Assembly: GCA_047921075.1 (NCBI GenBank)
Contig: JBLRWS010000092.1
Span: forward strand, 1-7,612
Direction: 5' to 3'
Origin: JBLRWS01 sp047921075
Lineage (GTDB): Bacteria > Bacteroidota > Rhodothermia > Balneolales > Balneolaceae
DNA: 7,612 nt
The stretch's first letter is position 1, and every line of letters starts with the position of its first letter. The position numbers and the translations under genes were made by a program. Below the pieces are notes generated by a model. The model did no database searches, had not been told where the DNA came from, and saw nothing but the letters and a program-made list of their open reading frames with translations. This document shows positions 1 through 5,743 of this stretch, piece by piece.

Positions 1-52
1 TCGTGCCTACGTTCACATGCGGCTTGGTACGTTGAAATGTCTCTTTTGCCAT
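1..52 (-). CDS. tuf: Elongation factor Tu, N-terminal fragment (runs off the window)
   Basis: Only the first 17 codons are present. They read MAKETFQRTKPHVNVGT, the characteristic EF-Tu N-terminus that leads into the G1 loop (normally GHVDHGKT), which lies beyond the left edge. EF-Tu is the cytosolic GTPase that delivers aminoacyl-tRNA to the ribosomal A site. The ATG lies 18 nt after the fusA stop codon with no terminator between them, so it is the fourth gene of the str operon seen here. No Shine-Dalgarno sequence precedes the ATG; the upstream stretch is A-rich. Recognition rests on the short conserved peptide together with its position after fusA. Confidence 0.93.
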   Translation of the reverse strand, partial: MAKETFQRTKPHVNVGT

Positions 53-70
53 GATATTCGTTGTTTGGGA

Positions 71-2215
71 TTACCCTTGTTGTTCGATTATTTCTTGTGC
101 TTTTGAATCAGGTACTGCTACATATTCGTTGAACTCCATGGAATATCCGGCTCGTCCCTGTGTTAGGGAACGCAGATCCGTAGAGTATCCGAACATTTCG
201 GAAAGCGGCACATTTGCGCGGACGATCGCACCATCTGGCTGATTGTCCATTTTCTGGATGATACCGCGACGGCCATTCAGATCACCAATCACATCCCCCA
301 TATACTCTTCGGGAGTAGTAATTTCCACTTTCATAATCGGCTCCAGAAGAACAGGCTTCGCTTTTCTGGCCGACTGACGGAAGGCCAGTTTGGCACAGAG
401 CTCAAAGCTGAATGCATCGGAGTCCACATCGTGGTAAGAACCGTCATAAATACGGACACCCACATTTTGCACCGGGTAGCTGGCCTGGATACCGCTCTTC
501 ATCGCCTCTTTGAATCCCTTTTCAATAGAAGGAATGTATTCGCGAGGGATGTTACCGCCAACGATTTCGTTCACAAATTTGAACCCTTCGCTGACCGACA
601 CTTTTTTATCGTCTTCGGCAAACTCTTCAAAATGCTCGAGCGGACCAATTTCAAATTCCATATCGGCAAATTTACCACGGCCACCGGTCTGCTTTTTGTA
701 CACTTCGCGGTGCGTAATTGGCACGGAGATGGTTTCGCGGTATGACACCTGTGGTGCGCCCACGTTGGCTTCTACCTTAAATTCGCGACGCAGACGGTCG
801 ACAATAATTTCGAGGTGAAGTTCACCCATACCGGCAATGGTTGTCTGGCCGGTCTCTTCGTCGGTTTTCACCTGGAAGGTTGGATCTTCTTCAGCAAGCT
901 TTACAAGGCCGGTGGTTAGCTTCTCGGCATCGGCTTTGGATTTTGGCTCTACTGCCAGTTTAATAACCGGCTCGGGGAAGGTGATCTTCTCGAGAAGAAT
1001 CGGGTTGTCTACATCACAAAAGGTATCACCGGTATTTACTTTCTTGACCCCTACCGCGGCTGCGATATCTCCGGCCCGCACGACATCAATATCTTTTTTG
1101 TCGTTTGCATGCATCTCCAGAATACGGCCAATTCGCTCGCGATCGCCGGTGGTGGAGTTGAGGATGTACGATCCTTTCTCAAGCGTTCCGGAATAGACCC
1201 GGAAAAAGGTCAGCTTACCGACATAAGGGTCGGTCATAATCTTAAATGCAAGTGCAGAAAACGGCTCGGTAACATCCGGGTTACGCGTCATTTTTTTAGT
1301 TTCATCTTCCGGATCTACACCATTTACCGCTTCAACATCCATCGGGCTTGGGAGGAACTCGATTACTTTATCGAGTAGAATCTGAACGCCTTTGTTTTTC
1401 AGGGCAGTACCGCAGAGAACCGGAGTAATATCACGCGCAAGTGTAGCTTTACGGATCGCGTTGTTGATCTCTTCTTCGGTGATCTCTTCTTCCATTAAAT
1501 ATTTTTCCATCAGCTCATCGTCGTGATCAGCGATGTTTTCGAGCATGAGCTTGCGGTATTCGTCCGCTTTCTCTTTCAGATCTTCAGGAATCTCAATCGT
1601 CTCATACTTGGCACCAAGAGATTCATCATCCCAAATAATACCTTCCATGTTCACGAGATCTACAACACCTTTGAAATGCTCTTCAGCGCCGATCGGAATC
1701 TGAATTGGAATCGGATTGGCGCTCAGCTTCTCGCGCATCTGCTCGATTACATTAAAGAAGTCGGCCCCTGTTCGATCCATTTTGTTTACAAAGGCCATGC
1801 GCGGCACATTGTATTTGTTGGCCTGACGCCATACGGTTTCTGACTGTGGCTGAACCGCGCCTACCGAACAGAAAACGCCAATGGCGCCGTCCAATACACG
1901 AAGCGAACGCTCAACTTCCACGGTAAAATCCACGTGGCCGGGTGTATCAATAATATTGATGCGATGGTTATTCCAGATACAGTGTGTAGCAGCAGAGGTA
2001 ATGGTAATTCCCCGCTCCTGCTCCTGCTCCATCCAGTCCATGGTTGCTGCACCGTCGTGCACCTCACCCATACGGTGGCTGCGACCGGTATAAAACAGAA
2101 TGCGCTCGCTAACAGTTGTTTTCCCGGCATCAATATGAGCCATGATACCAATGTTTCGCGTGCGGCGAATCTGGTCTACAATTTTGGGATCTACTTTGGT
2201 TGTTGCTTCAGACAT
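71..2215 (-). CDS. fusA: Translation elongation factor G (EF-G)
   Basis: EF-G is the ribosomal translocase GTPase, which also acts with RRF in ribosome recycling. The 714-residue product has normal family length. G-domain motifs are intact: G1 AHIDAGKT (26-33), G2 RGITI (68-72), G3 DTPGH (90-94, catalytic His94), G4 NKMD (144-147) and the G5 region CGTALKN (268-274). Domain II is at about 310-410 and domain III at about 415-490. Domain IV (about 495-615) carries GGRGKF (511-516) and the tip-loop segment YHDVDSDAF with His595. Domain V is at about 620-700 and includes GDLNGRRG. The ATG start gives the expected N-terminus a few residues before RRTRNIGIMAHID. The gene is 25 nt downstream of rpsG and 18 nt upstream of tuf, with no SD at either junction. 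No truncation or motif damage is visible. Confidence 0.99.
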   Translation of the reverse strand: MSEATTKVDPKIVDQIRRTRNIGIMAHIDAGKTTVSERILFYTGRSHRMGEVHDGAATMDWMEQEQERGITITSAATHCIWNNHRINIIDTPGHVDFTVEVERSLRVLDGAIGVFCSVGAVQPQSETVWRQANKYNVPRMAFVNKMDRTGADFFNVIEQMREKLSANPIPIQIPIGAEEHFKGVVDLVNMEGIIWDDESLGAKYETIEIPEDLKEKADEYRKLMLENIADHDDELMEKYLMEEEITEEEINNAIRKATLARDITPVLCGTALKNKGVQILLDKVIEFLPSPMDVEAVNGVDPEDETKKMTRNPDVTEPFSALAFKIMTDPYVGKLTFFRVYSGTLEKGSYILNSTTGDRERIGRILEMHANDKKDIDVVRAGDIAAAVGVKKVNTGDTFCDVDNPILLEKITFPEPVIKLAVEPKSKADAEKLTTGLVKLAEEDPTFQVKTDEETGQTTIAGMGELHLEIIVDRLRREFKVEANVGAPQVSYRETISVPITHREVYKKQTGGRGKFADMEFEIGPLEHFEEFAEDDKKVSVSEGFKFVNEIVGGNIPREYIPSIEKGFKEAMKSGIQASYPVQNVGVRIYDGSYHDVDSDAFSFELCAKLAFRQSARKAKPVLLEPIMKVEITTPEEYMGDVIGDLNGRRGIIQKMDNQPDGAIVRANVPLSEMFGYSTDLRSLTQGRAGYSMEFNEYVAVPDSKAQEIIEQQG

Positions 2216-2240
2216 TGAATTGTCTATGGTTTAAAAAGTT

Positions 2241-2708
2241 TTAGAATCGGAAATGAGCGAAGGCTTTGTTCGCTTCGGCCATTCGGTGTGTTTCGTCTTT
2301 CTTGCGAACGGCACCGCCTTCATTCTTGGCGGCATCCATCAATTCGCGGCTTAAGCGCAGCGACATTGACTTGTCGGAACGCTGGCGTGATGCGCGGATA
2401 ATCCAGCGCATGCTTAGCGCTGTACCACGAAGCGGGTTCACTTCAATCGGCACCTGATATGTTGCACCACCAACGCGGCGGCTCTTCACCTCTACAGCCG
2501 GTGTTGCATTACTAATGGCATTTTTAAAGACATCAATAGGCTGCTCGCCTGTTTTTTCTTCGATGACTTCAAAAGCCTGATACAAAATCTTTCTGGCGAC
2601 ACCCTTTTTTCCGTCGCGCATCAGGTTATTCACAAACCTGGTCACTGTTTTATCCTGAAATATCGGATCGGGTTGTACTTCTCTTTTTTCTGCCTTTCTT
2701 CTGCGCAT
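2241..2708 (-). CDS. rpsG: 30S ribosomal protein S7
   Basis: S7 is a primary 16S rRNA-binding protein that nucleates assembly of the 30S head and lies near the E-site tRNA and mRNA exit. The 155-residue product matches the usual bacterial length. It begins MRRRKAEKRE and contains the conserved segments VTRFVNNLMRDGKKGVA, YQVPIEVNP and RWIIRASRQR, followed by the basic C-terminal stretch (AVRKKDETHRMAEANKAFAHFRF region). The ATG start is unambiguous because the basic N-terminus is conserved. The gap to rpsL is 23 nt and to fusA 25 nt, so it is the second gene of the str operon. The bases before the ATG contain no Shine-Dalgarno match. In E. coli S7 represses its own operon; no equivalent leader structure could be established here. 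Confidence 0.99.
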   Translation of the reverse strand: MRRRKAEKREVQPDPIFQDKTVTRFVNNLMRDGKKGVARKILYQAFEVIEEKTGEQPIDVFKNAISNATPAVEVKSRRVGGATYQVPIEVNPLRGTALSMRWIIRASRQRSDKSMSLRLSRELMDAAKNEGGAVRKKDETHRMAEANKAFAHFRF

Positions 2709-2731
2709 AATACGTTACACTTATTAATGGA

Positions 2732-3106
2732 TTACCCTTTCGGCTTCTTGGTGCCGTAATGGCTGCGACCCTGCTTCCGGTCGTCAACACCAGCTGTATC
2801 AAGCGTGCCGCGTACGATGTGATACCGCACACCGGGAAGATCTTTTACACGTCCGCCGCGAATCAGTACAATACTGTGTTCCTGCAAGTTGTGACCTTCG
2901 CCCGGTATATAAGCCGTAACTTCCATACCATTGGTCAGACGTACACGGGCCACTTTACGAAGCGCCGAGTTTGGTTTCTTAGGCGTAGTGGTATATACAC
3001 GAACACACACGCCACGTTTTTGTGGGCAGTTTTGCAAAGCAGGAGCAGTTGTTTTGCTCTTTTTGCTTTTTCTACCTTTACGGATTAATTGGTTGATTGT
3101 AGGCAC
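2732..3106 (-). CDS. rpsL: 30S ribosomal protein S12, GTG start
   Basis: S12 sits at the 30S decoding centre and helps control accuracy. The 124-residue product is full length and opens with MPTINQLIRKGR. The two conserved loops tied to streptomycin sensitivity are wild type: TTTPKKPNSALRK has Lys43 and Lys44, and RVKDLPGVRYH has Lys88. Asp89 is the residue beta-methylthiolated by RimO in other bacteria. The start codon is GTG (positions 3106-3104), since the family's MPTIN opening is encoded exactly there and no ATG fits. An AAAAGG sequence lies 7 nt before it, the only SD-like site among the genes here. It is first in the str operon, with a candidate promoter about 40 nt upstream. Confidence 0.99.
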   Translation of the reverse strand: MPTINQLIRKGRKSKKSKTTAPALQNCPQKRGVCVRVYTTTPKKPNSALRKVARVRLTNGMEVTAYIPGEGHNLQEHSIVLIRGGRVKDLPGVRYHIVRGTLDTAGVDDRKQGRSHYGTKKPKG

Positions 3107-3113
3107 GTATTTA

Positions 3114-3119
3114 CCTTTT
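3114..3119 (-). promoter_or_regulatory. SD-like ribosome binding site of rpsL
   Basis: On the minus strand, AAAAGG precedes the rpsL GTG codon with a 7-nt spacer and can pair with the CCUUU part of the usual 16S rRNA 3' end. The other starts in this window (tuf, fusA, rpsG, recG, polX) have no such match. It supports GTG as the rpsL initiation codon. Confidence 0.6.
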
Positions 3120-3135
3120 GGTTTATCGTAAAATC

Positions 3136-3169
3136 AAGAGCTGATAAAGATAGGCTTTTTATCGCTCTT
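3136..3169. repeat. Imperfect inverted repeat overlapping the rpsL promoter
   Basis: On the plus strand AAGAGCTGATAAA (3136-3148) and TTTATCGCTCTT (3158-3169) are reverse complements apart from one extra T in the left arm, with a 9-nt spacer. The -7 element of the predicted str-operon promoter lies across the left arm and spacer. The arms could be an operator, or a hairpin in DNA or RNA. There is no T-tract on the correct side for a terminator, and no gene ends nearby. Confidence 0.65.
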
Positions 3170-3176
3170 ACTCCAA
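3145..3176 (-). promoter_or_regulatory. Candidate promoter of the str operon (Bacteroidota type)
   Basis: Read on the minus strand, TTG (3176-3174) is followed after 21 nt by TATCTTTA (3152-3145). This fits the Bacteroidota-type pattern of a -33 TTTG/TTG box and a -7 TAnnTTTG box, with the last base of the -7 box deviating. The predicted start lies near 3140, giving a leader of about 35 nt before the rpsL GTG. The 9-mer CCTATCTTT at the -7 box recurs exactly at the tRNA-Leu promoter in this window, which supports the call. An inverted repeat overlaps the -7 box. Confidence 0.6.
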
Positions 3177-3195
3177 AAATTTCACTCAATAAAAT

Positions 3196-3203
3196 TATCT
3201 TTT
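3196..3203 (+). promoter_or_regulatory. Weak candidate -7 box for recG
   Basis: TATCTTTT on the plus strand shares TATCTTT with the two better promoters of the window and would leave a leader of about 85-90 nt before recG. No TTG or TTTG is found at the expected distance upstream, so this is only a weak suggestion. The rest of 3182-3295 is AT-rich, with no other signal I can support. Confidence 0.25.
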
Positions 3204-3295
3204 TGCCAAAACCACCGCAAACGGCACATTAACATCCAATAAAGATCGGTTCTGATATTTATTTTTAATTAATTGTTATATATCACTATATCACT

Positions 3296-5362
3296 TTGAA
3301 GTTAATCGACCTCCCTAATTTAAGCAACAAACGGCTGCAGGCACTGCAGAAATCGGGCCTTCATTCACCTGCCGACTTGGTGATGCATTTTCCCCGCCGA
3401 TACATCGACCGATCGGCGGTAACACGCATAGGCGCCATAACCGAAACCGATACTCCACTTACCGTGGTGGGACGGGTCATCTCGAAAAACCCGATCGGTA
3501 AAGGACCCAAATCGAGACTGGAAGTACAGGTAGAAGATCCCACCGGTATGCTAAAGGCGGTGTGGTTTAGGGGATGGCGGTATGTAATCGGGAAACTGAA
3601 CGTGGGAGACACGGTTTCCCTTTTTGGCAAAGTGAAACGATACGGTTCAACCTACAGCATGGCGCACCCCGAATTGGATCTGTTGGAATCGCCTGACGAC
3701 GTACAGACCTTCGACACACTGGTGCCGGTCTACCCATCCGGCCAGCATTTCGCCAAAGCGTACATCACCAATACCATCTTCACCGGATGGATTCGTACCC
3801 TGTTGGATGAGGCGGAATTTTCGGAATTTCTGCCGGCCGACCTTTTGCAGGACGAATCGTTTCCAGAGCGACATCAGGCACTCCAACAAATTCATTTTCC
3901 TGCCAATCGGAAAGAAGCCGCGCGAGCTCTGGAGCGTTTTAAATTTGAAGAACTATTGCTGTTCGAGCTGGGTATGGCCACCATCAAACATCGCAATCGC
4001 GCTCGACGAGCCGGCAAACCGCTATCGCCCGGCCCACTCACACGCGCTTTTTTCCAGGAGCAGCTCCCGTTTGAGCTCACAGAAGGCCAAACCACGGCAC
4101 TGCGCGATATTCGCTCCGATCTGCAGAGCGGCATACAGATGAACCGGCTTATCCAGGGGGATGTGGGATCGGGCAAGACGGTTGTTGCCATCGGCGCACT
4201 GTTGATGGCCGTCGATTCAGGACATCAGACGGCATTCATGGCCCCGACGGAAATTCTGGCTGAACAGCATTATTTCACCCTTAAGGAGTATCTCGAGCCA
4301 TTGGGGGTGCACTTCCGCCTGCTGCAGGGCGGGCAAAAAAAGGCGCTTCGCGACGACGTGCTTAGCGATATACAGAGCGGACGCTGCCAGATTGTAGTAG
4401 GCACGCATGCCATCATTCAGGATCAGGTTCATTTTCACCGGCTGGGGCTGGCCGTTATTGATGAGCAGCACCGATTTGGTGTTCGGCAGCGATCGGCTAT
4501 CCTGCAAAAAGGAGATCACCCCCATCTGTTGGTCATGAGTGCAACGCCCATCCCCCGCTCGCTGGCTATGACCTATTACAGCGATCTGGATGTATCGATT
4601 CTGGCCGGGCTTCCCGCTGGGCGCAAACCGATTAAAACCGCCGTGCGCACCGACCGTGAGCGCGGCGCGGTGTACGATTTTGTAGAACAAAGCATTCGCG
4701 ATGGGGAGCAAGTGTATGTCGTATTTCCGCTCATTGAGGAGTCGGAGGCGCTGGACCTGAAAGATGCCACCATGGGGTACGAAAAGCTCAAACAGAGACT
4801 CCCTGATGCATCGGTAGCCTTGCTGCACGGACGCATGAAACCGGAAGAAAAAGAGCAGATTATGCACTCATTTGTCCGCGGAGAAATCGACTTGCTGGTA
4901 TCTACCACGGTAATTGAAGTGGGTGTAGATGTGCCCAATGCCACTATTATGATCATCGAACACGCCGAACGATTTGGATTGTCGCAGCTCCACCAACTGC
5001 GGGGCCGTATCGGGCGGGGCAGCCGGCAGAGCTACTGCATTCTGATGCCTGATACCAAGCTGAGCAAATCGGGGCGGTTTCGCCTGCAGAAAATGGTGGA
5101 GACTTCCGACGGATTTGAGATTGCCGAAGCCGACCTGAAGCTTCGCGGCCCGGGCGATTTCCTGGGCACCAAGCAGAGCGGGCTTCCCGAATTTCGTTAT
5201 GCCGACATTGTGGAAGACCGCATGCTGCTTGAAAAAGCCAAAAACCGTGCATGGGAAATCATCTCTTCTGATCCCGATCTGGAACAGCCAGGGCATCGGG
5301 AATTGAAACGGGTGTTTGAGCCGTATGCTAAGGAGAGGACGGAACTGTTTGGGGTGGGATGA
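3296..5362 (+). CDS. recG: ATP-dependent DNA helicase RecG, TTG start
   Basis: RecG is a double-stranded DNA translocase that remodels stalled replication forks and branch-migrates Holliday junctions. The 688-residue product has normal length. An N-terminal helical part with the OB-fold wedge domain lies at about 50-150, including WFRGWRY (90-96) and HPEL (124-127). The SF2 helicase motifs follow: Q-like LTEGQ (261-265), Walker A GDVGSGKT (288-295), APTEILAEQH, DEQH (389-392), SATPIP (415-420), STTVIEVGVDVP, and QLRGRIGRG (567-575). The C-terminal TRG region has LRGPGDFLGTKQSG (616-629). TTG is the first usable start after an in-frame stop at 3266-3268, and MKLIDLPNLS fits the start of the family. 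No SD is present. It is transcribed away from rpsL and converges on tRNA-Leu. Confidence 0.97.
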   Translation: MKLIDLPNLSNKRLQALQKSGLHSPADLVMHFPRRYIDRSAVTRIGAITETDTPLTVVGRVISKNPIGKGPKSRLEVQVEDPTGMLKAVWFRGWRYVIGKLNVGDTVSLFGKVKRYGSTYSMAHPELDLLESPDDVQTFDTLVPVYPSGQHFAKAYITNTIFTGWIRTLLDEAEFSEFLPADLLQDESFPERHQALQQIHFPANRKEAARALERFKFEELLLFELGMATIKHRNRARRAGKPLSPGPLTRAFFQEQLPFELTEGQTTALRDIRSDLQSGIQMNRLIQGDVGSGKTVVAIGALLMAVDSGHQTAFMAPTEILAEQHYFTLKEYLEPLGVHFRLLQGGQKKALRDDVLSDIQSGRCQIVVGTHAIIQDQVHFHRLGLAVIDEQHRFGVRQRSAILQKGDHPHLLVMSATPIPRSLAMTYYSDLDVSILAGLPAGRKPIKTAVRTDRERGAVYDFVEQSIRDGEQVYVVFPLIEESEALDLKDATMGYEKLKQRLPDASVALLHGRMKPEEKEQIMHSFVRGEIDLLVSTTVIEVGVDVPNATIMIIEHAERFGLSQLHQLRGRIGRGSRQSYCILMPDTKLSKSGRFRLQKMVETSDGFEIAEADLKLRGPGDFLGTKQSGLPEFRYADIVEDRMLLEKAKNRAWEIISSDPDLEQPGHRELKRVFEPYAKERTELFGVG

Positions 5363-5441
5363 TGGAGCATGCGCCTCCTGAAAACAAGCGGATGGTGCTT
5401 TCCTCATCAAGAGGCAACAATCGCACAGGTCCAGTTTAAAA

Positions 5442-5476
5442 AAAAGCCTTGCAAGTCATTGACTTGCAAGGCTTTT
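5442..5476. terminator. Perfect hairpin, intrinsic terminator of tRNA-Leu (possibly bidirectional)
   Basis: Two 17-nt arms, 5442-5458 and 5460-5476, are exact reverse complements around a single central base (core GCCTTGCAAGTCA / TGACTTGCAAGGC). In the minus direction the stem is followed by an uninterrupted run of eight U (5445-5438), an ideal intrinsic terminator for the tRNA. In the plus direction recG transcripts would meet the same stem but only four U before GG, so termination there should be weaker. The first stem base in the minus direction is the final A of the tRNA CCA end. Confidence 0.93.
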
Positions 5477-5562
5477 GGTGCCCTGGAATGGAGTCGAACC
5501 ATCACGACCGTTAGGTCACACGCCCCTCAAGCGTGCGCGTCTACCAATTCCGCCACCAGGGC
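5476..5562 (-). tRNA. tRNA-Leu (anticodon GAG), CCA encoded
   Basis: The minus strand folds into a complete 87-nt class II tRNA. The acceptor arm is GCCCTGG/CCAGGGC (7 perfect pairs), the D arm has a 3-bp GCG/CGC stem around GAATTGGTAGA, and the anticodon stem is CACGC/GCGTG around the loop TTGAGGG. The anticodon GAG (5528-5526) reads CUC and CUU leucine codons. The long variable arm GACC-TAAC-GGTC is typical of tRNA-Leu. The T arm is GATGG/CCATT with loop TTCGACT. The discriminator is A, and CCA is encoded at the 3' end. The gene is a single tRNA unit between convergent recG and divergent polX, with its own promoter and terminator. Confidence 0.97.
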
Positions 5563-5580
5563 TTCTTGGTTTTGAGCTTT

Positions 5581-5611
5581 CAAAGATAGGGGTTTCAAAA
5601 CCTAAAAGAAA
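5581..5611 (-). promoter_or_regulatory. Candidate promoter of tRNA-Leu (Bacteroidota type)
   Basis: The minus strand carries TATCTTTG (5588-5581), an exact TAnnTTTG -7 box. It is preceded after 19 nt by TTTC (5611-5608), one base away from the TTTG -33 box. Transcription would start near 5575, about a dozen bases before the tRNA 5' end at 5562. The -7 context CCTATCTTT is identical to that upstream of rpsL, as expected for two strongly expressed translation genes using the same housekeeping sigma factor. Confidence 0.7.
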
Positions 5612-5743
5612 AGCCCCGCTTCCAATTTTTCAACCTTCGGTGTGAACAGCGAACTGGATTTCCGTAGATTCTGTATTGTACAATGCAGCAGGCGAACAGC
5701 GCATGTGTGTATCATCATTCAATCAAAAAATCTCTCTATCAAC

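Noticed and set aside
1466..1492. 12-bp direct repeat GATCTCTTCTTC, two copies
   Set aside because: It encodes the acidic EEEITEEEI stretch of EF-G and is explained by coding sequence.
2013..2031. Short tandem GCTCCT-like repeat
   Set aside because: It is the reverse strand of the conserved EQEQE codons before the G2 motif of EF-G.
3288..3298. TCACTTTG resembling a -7 box at the recG start
   Set aside because: It contains the TTG start codon itself and would leave the start site inside the coding region; the second base of the box also mismatches.
4217..4867. 216-codon minus-strand reading frame inside recG
   Set aside because: It lies antisense to conserved RecG helicase motifs and its translation resembles no family I know; it is a shadow frame.
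5369..5575. 68-codon plus-strand reading frame after recG
   Set aside because: It runs through the terminator hairpin and antisense to tRNA-Leu, so it is an accidental open frame.
5642..5743. 34-codon in-frame N-terminal extension of PolX from a GTG codon
   Set aside because: The residues do not resemble PolX N-termini, are Cys/Arg-rich and of low coding character, and the ATG at 5744 gives the family-typical opening.
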